From contig NC_135719.1 in NCBI RefSeq assembly GCF_964656455.1, forward strand, positions 129,995,444-130,059,443: a DNA stretch of 64,000 bases. Direction: 5' to 3'. The stretch's first letter is position 1. The number at the start of each line of letters is the position of its first letter. A model generated the notes under the pieces. That model was not told where the DNA came from, ran no database searches, and saw only the letters and a program-made list of their open reading frames with translations. A program made the translations under genes and the position numbers. Of the stretch, positions 33,961 through 45,881 are shown in pieces. Source of the stretch: Halichoerus grypus (taxonomy: Eukaryota > Chordata > Mammalia > Carnivora > Phocidae).

Positions 33961-34870
33961 CTTCTCTGGAACCTGTTTCAATTCTATTTGGGGTTTTACA
34001 ATCACTAAAATTTCAAGATACATTTAAGGAATTCACCCTTATTTTCTACAATTAAATGCTGAAATATTTATGGATGAAAATGTAAGGTGAATTTGCTAAA
34101 TAAAAAGAAAGAAGGAAAGAAAGAAAAAGAACAAAAAAAGAGGTGGATGAGCAGTGATATAATCAGACAAAATAGAATTGACCATGACTTATGAATTGTA
34201 GAATACACATAGGTTTGTTATACTTTATATATATATTTAAGGTTTAATGAAATAAACAGTGATATTTTAGGTAGCCAAGTACAAAATTTTTAAAAATCTA
34301 TTATAATTATAGAATTATTATCATTATAATTATAATGAAAGAATGGTATATGCCAAATAATAGGAGCAATACCACCTTTACATAAAGGGGATTTCTTTAA
34401 TTTGGGGAAAAAACAGCTTCATGAAAACTCATTGCCTTGTCCTTTTGTTTTTCACTTGGCCATGACCAGTACTGATTCCTAGTCTGATGGTTGGGAAGCA
34501 TTGACTCTGATTATAATTCTGAGGAATGAACCATAAAAGCTCAGGTTTATGATCATATTTTTTGATAAACAAAGAATAGCATGGTGGTAGGAACTAGATA
34601 TTCTCAGGTAGAATCCTGTTCATACCAAGCTTTCAATAAACCAGAGAGTGTTGAACTGTAGGACACTAAGTGAAGCTCCAGCTTTATTCACAATACAGTA
34701 AATTTTTCATGAAGCTCTCATGACTACAGACTAAATCAAAATAACTGTGAGACAAGGGGAAAGTGAGAAGGGAAACTGTCATATCCTTTCTTGATGTTTG
34801 TTATTTTTTTTAATTATTAAAATTATGCATGGGTTCAAATACATTGTAGTAAGTTTTAAGTGTGTGTCTT
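33961..34870. other. unassigned AT-rich sequence
   Basis: No recognised element. Short GAAA repeats lie near 34105 and an AT-rich imperfect palindrome near 34305-34335. Confidence 0.6.
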
Positions 34871-35031
34871 TAATTGAAAATTAATAAAATTCTAGTAACA
34901 TACAAAGGATAAAATCTAGCAATAGACATAATTCATTTAGTATTTAGTTGAATTAATTAATTGAAAATTAAGAAAATTCTAGTAACATACAAAGGATAAA
35001 ATCTATCAGGAGACATCATTCATTTATAAGA
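34871..35031 (+). repeat. 87-bp direct tandem duplication
   Basis: Unit 1 (34871-34957) and unit 2 (from 34958) both start taattgaaaattaa and share 'tctagtaacatacaaaggat' followed by 'aaaatct'. Similarity fades after about 74 bp of unit 2. Few differences in the shared part suggest a fairly recent local duplication. Confidence 0.9.
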
Positions 35032-35136
35032 TTCAATGTGCTGGAACTGTTTGTATTAGAAACCTCCTTAATATGATAGTGATTTCATAAATATTTTGAG
35101 GAAAACAGACAGAATTATAATTTCCAAATCAAAGAA

Positions 35137-35634
35137 TTTTCTTTGGCCTCTGAAAGATCTCTAGACAAATAGCAAATTAGTGTCTCTGCTGACTCAATAA
35201 ATTTTAGACCTTTTATCTAAGCAAGGTGAAATGGTAAAATTTATCAGTTCTGTAAAAATAAGGGTAAACATTTTCTGCTGTATATATCACTTGTACTCAA
35301 GAATGGAATGGCCAGGGGCTCCTGGGTGGCTCAGGGGGTTGGGCATCTGCCTTCAGCTCGGGTCATGATCCCAGGGTCTTGGGCTCGAGCCCCGAGTCGG
35401 GCTCCCAGCTCAGTGGGGAGCCTGCTTCTCCTTCCCCTCCCTGCTCCAGCTCTCTGTCACTCTGTCTCTCTCTCTCTAATAAATAAATAAAACCTTAAAA
35501 AAAAAAAGAATGGAATGGCCATTAAACCATTACAACTTTGAACTTATCTTAAATGTCTTTATATATTTAGCATTTAGTATCATCCATATATTTTAGGGTG
35601 ATACTCTGAACTTCCAAATTATCCCCTCCATCAC
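35137..35634 (+). repeat. inverted duplication, left arm (with SINE)
   Basis: With the SINE and one TSD removed (207 bp) this arm is 291 bp. It matches the reverse complement of 36299-36589 end to end, by eye about 80-85% identical. Shared blocks include 'tctctagacaaatagcaaat', 'ctcaataaattttagacctt', 'aaacattttctgct', 'actcaagaatggaatgg', 'acaactttgaacttatc' and 'ttatcccctccatcac'. I recognise no known repeat family in it. Confidence 0.9.
35315..35507 (+). mobile_element. Can-SINE
   Basis: 'gggctcctgggtggctcagg' head, 'gcctgcttctccttccc' middle, AAATAAATAAAACCTTAAAA tail. TSD 'gaatggaatggcca' at 35301-35314 and 35508-35521. The opposite arm of the inverted duplication carries the same target once, uninterrupted. 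Confidence 0.98.
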
Positions 35635-35879
35635 CTTTTTGGATAGCAGGTCTTACAATCTTTACAAAGGAATTTTGAATTTACAAAGTACTTATTTTTA
35701 AAGAAGTGATTCTTCAGCATAATCCTGCAAAATGGATTAGTCCTAACACATGTATTTTATAGCTGAGAATTCTGGATTGTTGAAAATTTCTATGAGCTGC
35801 TTTCCTTAACTTCCTCCTTTTTCCTATCATCCCATGCACCACTTCCAGACAATTCTCCTTTACTAGTGTTTGGATCACT
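35635..35879. other. spacer of inverted duplication
   Basis: No recognisable element. It lies between the left arm and an L2 fragment. Confidence 0.5.
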
Positions 35880-36020
35880 TTCAATTAATCATTTACCAAA
35901 TATTTAATGGGTACCTACCAGGTTCTAGACATTGTTTGCATTATATGGATATAGCAGTGAACAGCAGCAACAAAATAAAGAATGAAAAAGGCATGGCACA
36001 CCCGGAGCTCCCCCTATCTT
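35880..36020 (-). mobile_element. L2 LINE 3' fragment
   Basis: 'aatcatttaccaaatatttaatgggtacctaccaggttctagaca' and 'ggatatagcagtgaacagc' match the antisense L2 terminus. Confidence 0.65.
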
Positions 36021-36030
36021 TAAAGAGGGG

Positions 36031-36102
36031 AAGGAAGGAAGGAAGGAAGGAAGGAAGGAAGGAAGGAAGGAAGGAAGGAAGGAAGGAAGGAAGGAAGGAA
36101 GG
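36031..36102 (+). repeat. (GGAA)n microsatellite
   Basis: About 18 uninterrupted AAGG/GGAA units in the spacer of the inverted duplication. Glycine-arginine-lysine-glutamate and Pro-Ser-Phe-Leu frames over it are artefacts of the repeat. Confidence 0.98.
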
Positions 36103-36298
36103 GGTAAACAAATTAATAAATATAATACAAGGAATCTTATTTCCATAACTCAGCACTAATTTGGTCTTCTAGTTAGCCTTACTGTGACTTTATATCCTAT
36201 ATTTGGTTCATGAGCTTTTCTCTTATACCCTAATACAGGCTTACATCTTGTATCCTGACAAACTAGTTTGTCTCTTCATGACTTGATATTCCAAAACT

Positions 36299-36589
36299 GT
36301 GATGGAGGGGATAATACGAAAGTTCAAAGAATCACCCAGAAAATATATGACTGATAATAAATGCTAATGGTATAAAGAAATTTAGGATAAGTTCAAAGTT
36401 GTACTGATTTAATGCCCATTCCATTCTTGAGTGCAAAATGATATATATAGCAGAAAATGTTTAACATTACTTTTGTAGAATTTATGAATCTTACCATTAC
36501 CTTGCTTGGAAAAAAGGTCTAAAATTTATTGAGTTAGTGGAGACGCTAATTTGCTATTTGTCTAGAGATCATTAGGGGGCCAAAGAAAG
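36299..36589 (-). repeat. inverted duplication, right arm (SINE-free)
   Basis: Reverse-complement partner of 35137-35634, without the Can-SINE. It preserves the empty target ('ccattccattcttgag' on the plus strand). The spacer between arms is 664 bp. Confidence 0.9.
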
Positions 36590-37754
36590 ATATGATTCTC
36601 AGATCCTACAGGCAATACTTTTAAATATTGCATCCTTCCTTAATTTTTCTAGCCCATTCAAGGCTGCAGTCATGCTAACTAAATCCTCATCATTCAACTG
36701 GTGCCTGACACCTTTGCCAAGATCATGCCTCGCTGGACCACTTTGACACTGACCAGCAGCTGAATTGTTAAGTTCTATAAATAGCATGTTCCCTGCTTGT
36801 CTGGACTTCTTCCTCAACTGTTTAGAATAGTTTTTAAAATATCACCTCCCCACCTCTCCATCCACTCACTGTGTGGATGGGACTTTAGAGGTTGGGACTT
36901 CAGAGGTGGGTCCATTTTCCTGGTGCTTAACTTTCCTGGTCTGGCTGCCAGGCTGACTCCTGAGCTCAAAACTTCCTTCTCAAATACAACCTACACATAC
37001 AGGCATAGGCAGAAAATCAGATGGGATTACCATTCTAAACTCAAGAATTCCATAGATAAGCTCAGTTACTGATCCTTTTCCAAAATCTATAACATTTTGC
37101 CCTGCAAATTCAACATTATCTAAGTAGATGGTTATTAGAACTTTCTACTATGACACAGAAGTAATGGCTATATTTTAATTATTCTATTGGATTAAATTTG
37201 AACATTTGAACATGCAAAAAATAATATTTTATTAAATAAATGTCATAGTATTCAAAAGAGAAGTTATTCTTAAATTCAGGATGCTAACAAATATCAGAGT
37301 AATAATTCAATAGTAGTAGTCTCATCAATCAAAGGCAGGATTCTTTGAGGTCGGGATTGAGGTATCTTTGCAGCAAACAGCATGCACATGGGTCCACAGA
37401 TCATAATCTCCCTGATCATGCTAGAGTCACACTGGATAGAATATTAAAAGGATGGGGAATGGGGACAGGTGTCTAGAATGAGCTAATTAGCTTTATCTTA
37501 TCACCAGTGTGTCTTTTTAGTAAAAAAGGAGCAATTTACTCATCTTCTGAAAGATGGTAAGATGGGAAACTTCTTCAGCATCCAAATGTTTGTCAGAAAA
37601 TAAAAGTATTTGTCTTTTGGTTACCTTCCCACATCTACTCTCCCCTCCCCCTTCATAGTGTTCTGAAGCAACAAGAAGTGCTAAGTCATACCAATGTAAC
37701 AAAGGTGGCAGTGCCACAGAGAAAGTGGACTGAAATCACAAAGTTAATTGGACC
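36590..37754. other. unassigned intergenic sequence
   Basis: Unique-looking, AT-rich, with no recognised repeat, RNA or gene. Open frames are up to 91 codons with no domains. Confidence 0.55.
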
Positions 37755-37930
37755 AGTGTTTGTCAAAATGTGGCCACTTCAAAATCATGTTTGTGAAATG
37801 GTTTTCAAGTACCATCTGAAATCAACTGAGTTAATCAGAATTTCTGAGGATGGATTCATGATAGCTATATTTTTGGAAGATGGGCTTCAGAAAGTTAACC
37901 TTGCTGACTCTAATGATACTAAGGTCTGAA
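37755..37930. mobile_element. possible MER5-like hAT remnant
   Basis: The ends 'ccagtgtttgtcaaaatgtgg' and 'actctaatgatactaaggtctgaaaa', with 'agaatttctgaggatgg' inside, weakly recall MER5-type elements. Low confidence. Confidence 0.3.
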
Positions 37931-39292
37931 AAGTATTAATAGTAGATACTTTACCAAAGACAGAAGGAAGCTCCAGAGGTGGAGCTGGTATTGGGAGAAG
38001 GTAACTGACCTTGGCAGGGAGAAAGGATTTAGGAAGAATTGATGTTTGAACTGAGAGGAAATAATAATATTGTATATCATCTTCAGTCATGAAAAGGAGT
38101 CTTTCCTCACACATGCTTCAGAGCCTGAAAAAGTAATGTGTAAATTGCTAGAGATATCACCCTTGACTTTGAGCAAGACTCCTTAAGGTCAAAGTCGCTA
38201 AAGGAGGCATGGAAAAGGAGTAAGGGGAAAAGGGATAGTCTGATAGAAAGTAAGATGCATTGCCTTTGTGACCAATAAGTGAATATCTAAGGAGTATTGT
38301 GGGTTTATGTGACACCACTGCAAAGAGCCACACAGAAAGAATTCTGCAATAAAGAATAACAAGCATAGAAAAAAGATACTCTGCTCTTGGTGAGGCAAAA
38401 ACCAGGTAAAATAATTTTGTTTAGAGTAGTCACACTGACAAAAATTTAAAAATCTCTTCTGTTTTGAAAGCAGAAACTAGAGCAGAGCCACACATGTTTC
38501 TATATAACAGTGATATTACCTATCATACAGACAAGGTGAATGTATATGAGGAGTTTAATTTTTCAGTGTTTATTAATAATTAACCTGCTCATCAGGTTTA
38601 TTAGACAGGATTAATCCCTAATTAGAACAGAACAACTGCAAGGCAAATTATTAAAATAACTGATGGAACTTTCTTTCTTGACTTTAAAAGATAAAGCTTG
38701 GCAGCAGATCCAGATATTTCTATGTCCAGTGTGAGAAAAGAATGGAGTTTTTGGTCTTAAGAACTCTAAAGTGGGCCAGCTATGATACACTTAAGTACAA
38801 ACTGGATTCTTTGAGTACTCAAGTAGGGTTTAATACAGACACTGTGAAAAGAGAGTATTTTAAACCTAGATATGTTTCTCTGGTAGGGAGGGATGCTGAC
38901 AATGAAGGAGGCTATCTATGCATGTGTGAGAGCGGGGATATATGGGAAGTCTTCGTACTTTCTTCCCAGTTTTGCTGTGAGCCTAAACTCCTCAATAAAT
39001 AAATAAATAAATAAATAAAGCCTTAAAAAATAGGCATGTGTCTGTGTATTGACATAGCAAGTCTTCTACCCAATACATGAGGCTGGTCACCATTGATGCC
39101 ACATTTGCTAAGAAGACCACAGCAGTGTATGTGTGTAGGAAAACATATATGCAAATTGATTTCTTAAAACTATATCTGACATGGCTTTGATCTCCTAAGG
39201 TTTTTACAGATTTAATAAATAAATGAAGGTCGCTTTCAAAAAATCCATACTTGAAATTTTATACTAGAAAACTGAGGAAGAATAAAGTCTGC
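37931..39292. other. unassigned, possibly conserved non-coding DNA
   Basis: No repeat apart from an (AAAT)n run at 38995-39022. Positions 38560-38690 hold dense AT-core motifs including the palindromes ggattaatcc (38608-38617) and ctaattag (38618-38625). Confidence 0.5.
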
Positions 39293-39315
39293 CAAATATA
39301 AAAATAGGTGATATT

Positions 39316-40828
39316 GGAGGAGGAGCAAGATGGCGGAGGAGTAGGAGACCTAAATTTCATGTGGTCCCAGGAATTCAGCTAGATAGGGATCAAACCATTC
39401 TGAACACCTACGAACTCAACAGGAGATTGAAGAAAAGAATAGCAGTAACTCTCTGAACAGAAAAGTGACCACTTTCTGGAAGGTAGGACCTGCAGAGAAG
39501 TGAATCCGAGGCGATATATGGGAAGATAGGTGGCGGGGGAAGGGGCCTCTGCAGCTGGCTACCAGCAAGTGATAGAGGAGCAGAGCACAAAATCGGAACT
39601 TTTAGAAGTCTGCTCCGCTGAGGGACGTTGCTCCAATGGCTAAGTGGAACCCTCGCTGGGACAGTGTGGTCTCAGGACCCTCAGGGTCACAGAAAGACCG
39701 GGGATGCCTGAGTGTGGCAGAGTTCCCAGGTACCAGAGCAGGGAAGCCAGCTGCAAAGACGGAGCCTAGGAGTGGGCTCCCAGCTCGGGGTTGCCATAAA
39801 CCATGATCCACAGCACAGTTGGGCCACTGCTCTTTCAGCAGGGACCCAACAAGCGGCAGATACAGGGAGACTCCCCTTCCTCCCCCGGGAGAAGCGGCAT
39901 GGGAGTGCACTGCAAGAATCTGCTGGGTTTGGAGACTCCAAACGGGCTCGTGTGCCAAAGACAGAAAAGCTCAGTCACAGGCCGGGTGAGCACGGAGTGT
40001 GGCCGGAGACCGGGGAGACGGGAGTGACTAACTGCTTTTCTCTGGGGGCCACTGAGGAGTGGGGCCCTGAGTTCTCGGCTCCTCCAGGGCAGAGATTAGG
40101 AGGCCACCATTTTCACTCTCGTCCTCCAAAGCTGTATGTAAAACTTGCAGGGAACAAAAGCTACTAGAGCAAACCCGATCAGATGACTGAGCCCGGACTG
40201 GACAAGGGTGGGGCAATTCTGTCTCCAGCAAAGACATTTGAGAACCACAGCAACAGGCTCCTCCCCCAGAAGATCAGCAAGAACAGCCAGCCAAGACCAA
40301 GTTTACTGATCAATGGGAATGGCGGAACTCCAGCGCTAGGAGAATACTGCACATAGAACTCATGGCTTTTTTCCCATGATTCTTTAGTCTTTCAAAGTTA
40401 ATTTTTCTAATTTTCTTTTTTTTCTTTTTCTATTTTTGTTTTTGAATTTTTCTTTTTCCCTTTTTCAACCAACATCTTATCAATCCCTTTTTTAAAAATC
40501 TTTTTTATTTTTCATCTTTACAGTCATATTCCATCCCTTCAACATATTTACCCTTATTTTTGTACATATATAAGTTTTTCTTTCTTTAAAATTTTGGGAG
40601 GCAGTTTCTTCTAACAGACCAAAATACACCCAAAATCTAGTGTGTGGCACTGATCTGTTCATCAGCCCGATCATATTTGATCATATTCTTTTTTTTTTTC
40701 CTTCTTTTTTCTTTCTTTCCCTTTCTTTTCCCCTGGTTTCAGATCTCTTCTGATTTGTTTAGCATATATTTTTCTGGGGTCATTGTTAGCATTTTGTTCT
40801 CTCATTCATCTATTCTCCTCTGGACAAA
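39316..40828 (+). promoter_or_regulatory. L1 5' UTR / internal promoter region
   Basis: About 1.5 kb, GC-richer than its surroundings up to about 40,330, then T-rich up to the ORF1 start. In L1s this region carries the internal Pol II promoter. Whether this copy is active cannot be told. It contains chance-length open frames on both strands (39712-40167 plus, 151 codons; 39602-39958 minus, 118 codons) with no known domain. Confidence 0.8.
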
Positions 40829-41998
40829 ATGACAAGACAGAAAAACTCACCTCAAAGAAAAGAACAAGAGGCAGTACCAACTGCCAGGGACCTAATCAAT
40901 ATGGACATTAGTAAGATGTCAGAACTAGAGTTCAGAATGACGATTATAAAGATACTAGCTGGGCTTGAAAAAGGCATAGAAGATACTAGAGAAACCCTTT
41001 CTGGAGAAATAAAAGAGTAAATCTAACCAAGTGGAAATCAAAAAGGCTATTAAATGAGGTGCAATCAAATCTGGAGACTCCCAGGAGGGGGAAGAATGAA
41101 GGGGGGGAAATCGGAGGGGGAGACGAACCATGAGAGATGATGGACTCTGAAAAACAAACTGAGGGTTCCAGAGGGGAGGGGGGTGGGGGGTGTGGGCTAG
41201 CCTGGTGATGGGTATTAAAGAGGGAACGTTCTGCATGGAGCACTGGATGTTATGCACAAACAATGAATCATGGAACACTACATCAACAACTAATGATGTA
41301 ATGTATGGTGATTAACATAACAATAAAAAATTAAAAAAAAAACTGGAGACTCTAACTGCTAGGATAAATGAGGCAGAAGAGAGAATTATTTGATATAGAA
41401 GACCAAATGATGGAGAACAAAGAAGCTGAGAAAAAGAGAGATAAATAACTACTGGATCACGAGGGCAGAATTCAAGAGATAAGTGATATCATAAGATGAA
41501 ACAGTATCAGAATAATTGGGATCCCAGAAGAAGAAGAAAGAGAGAGAGGGGCAGAACGTATATTGGAACAAATTATAGCAGAGAACTTCCCTAATTTGGG
41601 GAAGGAAACAGGCATCAAAATCCAGGAGGCACAGAGAATCCCCCCTCAAAATCAATAAAAATAGGTCAACACCCCAACACCTAATAGTAAAACTTACGAG
41701 TCTCAGAGACAAAGAGAAAATCCTGAAAGCAGCTTGGGACAAGAGGTCTGTAACCTACAATGGTAGAAACATTAGATTGGCAACAGACCTATCCACAGAC
41801 ACCTGGCAGGCCAGAAAGGACTGGCAGGATATAGTCAGAGCACTAAATGAGAAAAATATGCAGCCAAGAATACTATATCCAGCTAGGCTGTCACTGAAAA
41901 TAGAAGGAGAGATAAAAAGCTTCCAGGACAAACAAAAACTAAAAGAATTTGCAAACACAAAACCAGCGCAACAAGAAATATTGAAAGGGGTCCTCTAA
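40829..41998 (+). pseudogene. L1 ORF1 (nucleic-acid chaperone) remnant
   Basis: ORF1p is the RNA-binding chaperone of the L1 RNP. The copy starts at an ATG (MTRQKNSPQRK...) and stops early at 41018-41020 after 63 codons. A 262-bp L1 module (41081-41342, TSD ctggagactc) then interrupts it. Beyond it the coiled-coil and RRM regions are broken by stops and shifts. The C-terminal domain is readable from 41777 (...QPRILYPARL...FQDKQKLKEF...) to the stop at 41996-41998. Without the insert it would be about 300 codons, slightly short of the usual mammalian 340 or so. Confidence 0.9.
41081..41342 (+). mobile_element. L1 3'-end module nested in ORF1
   Basis: A 5'-truncated young-type L1 3' UTR: 'gaagaatgaaggggggg', 'accatgagagatgatggactc', 'gcatggagcactggatgttat', 'actaatgatgtaatgtatgg' and tail 'aataaaaaattaaaaaaaaa'. 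A perfect 10-bp TSD ctggagactc lies at 41071-41080 and 41343-41352. Confidence 0.93.
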
Positions 41999-42079
41999 GC
42001 AAGGAGAGAGCCTAAAAGTAACATAGACCAGAAAGGAACACAGACAATATACAGTAACAGTCACCTTACAGGCAATACA

Positions 42080-45000
42080 GTGGCACTAAATTCACACCTT
42101 TCAACAGTTACCCTGAATGTAAAGGGGCTAAATGCCCCAATCAAGACACAGGGTATCAGATTGGATGAAAAAAAAAAGACCCATCAATATGCTGTTGGCA
42201 AGAGACCCATTTTAGACCCAAAGACACCCCCAGATTGAAAGTGAGGGGGTGGAAAACCATTTAGCATGCTAATGGATATCAAAAGAAAGCTGGGGTGGCA
42301 ATCCTTATATTAGACAAATTAGATTTTTAAACCAAAGACTATAATAAGAGATGAGGAAGGGCACAATATCCTACTTAAAGGGTCTATCCAACAAGAAGAT
42401 CTAACAATTGTAAATATCTATGCCCCTAACATGGGAGCAGCCAATTATATAAGCCAATTAATAACAAAATCAAAGAAACACATCGACAACAATACAATAA
42501 TAGTAGGGGACTTTAACACCCCCCTCACTGAAATGGACAGATCGTCTAAGCAAAAGATCAACAAGGAAATAAAGACTTTAAATGACACACTGGACCAAAT
42601 AGACTTCACAGATATATTCAGAACATTCCATCCCAAAGCAACAGAAATCACATTCTTCTCTAGTGCCCATGGAACATTCTCCAGAATAGATCACATCCTG
42701 GGTCATAAATCAGGTCTCAACTGGTACCAAAAGATTGGGATAATTCCCTGCATATTTTAGGACCACAATGCTTTGAAACTAGAACTCAATCACAAGAGGA
42801 AAGTCAGAAAGAACTCAAATACATGGAGGCTAAAGAGCATCCTACTGAAGAATGAATGGGTAAACCAGGAAATTAAAGAAGAATTAAAAAAATTCATGGA
42901 AACCAATGAAAATGAAAACACAACTGTTCAAAATCTTTGGGATGCAGCAAAGGCGGTCCTAAGAGGAAAGTGTATAGCAATACAAGCCTTTCTCAAGAAA
43001 CAAGAAAGGTCTCAAATACACAACCTAACCCTACTCCTAAAAGAGCTGGAGAAAGAACAGCAAATAAAGCCTAAACCCAGCAGGAGAAGAGAAATAGTAA
43101 AGATCAGAGCAGAAATCAATGAAATAGAAACCAAAAGAACAGTAGAACAGATCAACGAAACTAGGAGCTGGTTCTTTGAAAGAATTAATAAGATTGATAA
43201 ACCCCTGGCCAGACTTATCAAAAAGAAAAGAGAAAGGACCCAAATAAATAAAATCATGAATGAAAGAGGAGAGATCACAACCAACACCAAAGAAATACAA
43301 CAATTATAAGAACATATTATGAACAACTATATGCCAGCAAATTAGATAATCTGGAAGAAATGGATGTATTCCTAGAGATGTATAAACTACCAAAACTGAA
43401 CCAGGAAGAAATAGAAAACCTGAACAGACCCATAACCAGCAGGAAATTGAAACAGTAATCAAAAATCTCCCAACAAACAAGAGCCCAGGGACAGATGGCT
43501 TCCCAGGGGAATTCTACCAAACATTTAAAGAATAATTAATACTTATTCTTCTGAAACTGTTCCAAAAAATAGAAATGGAAAACCTCCATACTCATTTTAT
43601 GAGGCCAGCATTACCTTGATCCCAAAACCAGACAAAGACCCCATCAAAAAGGAGTATAGATCAATATCCCTGATGAACATGGATGCCAAAAGTCTCACCA
43701 AAATATTAGCCAATAGGATCCAACAGAACATTAAAAGGATTATTCACCACGACCAAGTGGGATTTATTCCTGGGCTGCAAGGTTGGTTCAATATCTGCAA
43801 ATCAATCAATGTGATACAATACATTAATAAAAGAAAGAACAAGAACCATATGATCCTCTCAATAGATGCAGAAAAAGCATTTGACAAAGTACAGCATCCT
43901 TTCTTGATTAAAACTCTTCAGAGTGTAGGGATAGAGGATACATACCTCAATATCACAAAAGCCATCTATGAAAAACCCACAGCGAGTATCATTCTCAATG
44001 AGGAAAAACTGAGAGCTTTTCCCCTAAGGTCAGGAACATGGCAGGAATGTCCACTATCACCACTGCTATTCAACATAGTACTAGAAGTCCTAGCCACAGC
44101 AATCAGATAACAAAAAGAAATAAAAGGCATCTTAATCAGCAAAAAAGAAGTCATACTCTCACTCTTTACAGATGATATAATACTTTATGTGGAAAACCCA
44201 AAAGACTCCACCCCAAAACTGCTAGAACTCATACAGGAATTCAGTAAAGTGGCAGGATATAAAATCAATGCACAGAAATCAGTGGCATTCCTATACATCA
44301 ACAACAAGACAGAAGAAAGAGAAATTAAAGAGTCGATCCCATTTACAACTGCACCCAAAACAATAAGATACCTAGGAAAAAATCTAACCAAAGAAGCAAA
44401 GAATCTGTACTCAGAAAACTATAAAATACTCATGAAAGAAATTGAGGAAGACACAAAGAAATGGAAAAACGTTCCATGCTCAAGGACTGGAAGAACAAAT
44501 ATTGTGAGGATGTCAATGCTACCTAGAGCAAACTACACATTTAATGCAATCCCTATCAAAATACCACCAACTTTTTTCAAAGAAATGGATCAAATAATCC
44601 TAAAATTTGTATGAAACCAGAAAAGACCCCGAATAGCCAGAGGAATGTTGAAAAAGAAAAGCAAAGCTGGTGGCATCACAATTCTGGACTTCAAGCTCTA
44701 TAACAAAGCTGTAATCATCAGTACGGTACTGGCACAAAAACAGACACATAGATCAATGGAACAGAATAGAGGGTCCAGAAATGGACCCTCAACTCTGTGG
44801 TCAACTAATCTTCGACAAAGCAGGAAAGAATATCCAATGGAAAAAAGACAGTCTCTTCAACAAATGGTGTTGGGAAAATTGGACAGCCACATGCAGAAGA
44901 ATGAAACTGGACCATTTCCTTACACCACACACAAAAATAGACTCAAAATGGTTGAAAGACCTAAATGTGAGACAGGAGTCCATCAAAATCCTAGAGGCAA

Positions 45001-45881
45001 ACACAGGCAGCAACCTCTTCGACCTCAGCCACAGCAACTTCTTCCTAGAAACATCGCCAAAGGCAAGGGAAGCAAGGGCAAAAATGAACTATTGGGACTT
45101 CATCAAGATAAAAAACTTTTGCACAGCAAAGGAAACAGTCAACAAAACCAAAAGACAATGGGCAGAATGGGAGATGATATTTGCAAATGACATATCAGAT
45201 AAAGGGCTAGTATCCAAATCTATAAAGAACTTATCAAACTCAACACCCAAAGAACAAATAATCCAATCAAGAAATGGGCAGAAGACATGAACAGACACTT
45301 TTCCAAAGAAGACATCCAAATGGCCAACAGACACATGAAAAAGTGCTCAACGTCACTTGGCATCAGTGAAATCCAAATCAAAACTTCAATGAGATACCAC
45401 CTCACACCAGTCAGAATGACTAAAATTAACAAGTCAGGAAACGACAGATCAGTTGGTGAGGATGCGGAGAAAGGGGAACCCTCCTACAGTGTTGGTGGGA
45501 ATGCAAGCTGGTGCAGCCACTCTGGAAAACAGTATGGAGGTTCCTCAAAAGTTGAAAATAGAGCTACCGTATGACCCAGCAGTTGTACTATTGGGTATTT
45601 ACCCCAAAGTTACAAATGTAGTGATCCGAAGGGGTATGTGCACCCCAATGTTTATAGCAGCAATGTCCACAATAGCCAAACTATGGAAAGAACCAAGATG
45701 TCCATCAACAGATGAATGGATAAAGAAGATGTAGTATATATATACACCATGGAATATTATGCAGCCATCAAAAAAAAAAATCTTGCCATTTGCAATGATG
45801 TGGATGGAACTAGAGGGTATTATGCTGAGCGAAATAAGTCAATCAGAGAAACACATGTATCATATGACCTCACTGATATGA
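42080..45881 (+). pseudogene. L1 ORF2 (endonuclease-reverse transcriptase) remnant
   Basis: ORF2p nicks target DNA and reverse-transcribes L1 RNA. The expected ATG reads GTG at 42080. The endonuclease region spans about 42080-42760, with frameshifts near 42145 and 42260; readable parts include IIVGDFNTPL and SRIDHILGHK. RT motifs appear at 43616-44110 ([16 protein letters not shown], then [16 protein letters not shown], where RQG is usual). A stop follows at 44108, then FTDD in place of the usual FADD (about 44166-44177). The C-terminal region (44781-45734) is frameshifted, with a TAG at 45732-45734 before the family stop at 45879-45881. The length of about 3.8 kb is near full. Confidence 0.92.

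Noticed and set aside
35870..36156. Gly-Arg-Lys-Glu and Pro-Ser-Phe-Leu repeat proteins
   Set aside because: Translations of the GGAA microsatellite in different frames.
43616..45290. Reverse-transcriptase-like frames as a possible domesticated gene
   Set aside because: They are segments of one broken L1 ORF2 with frameshifts, stops and an altered catalytic motif (FTDD), inside a clear TSD-flanked L1.
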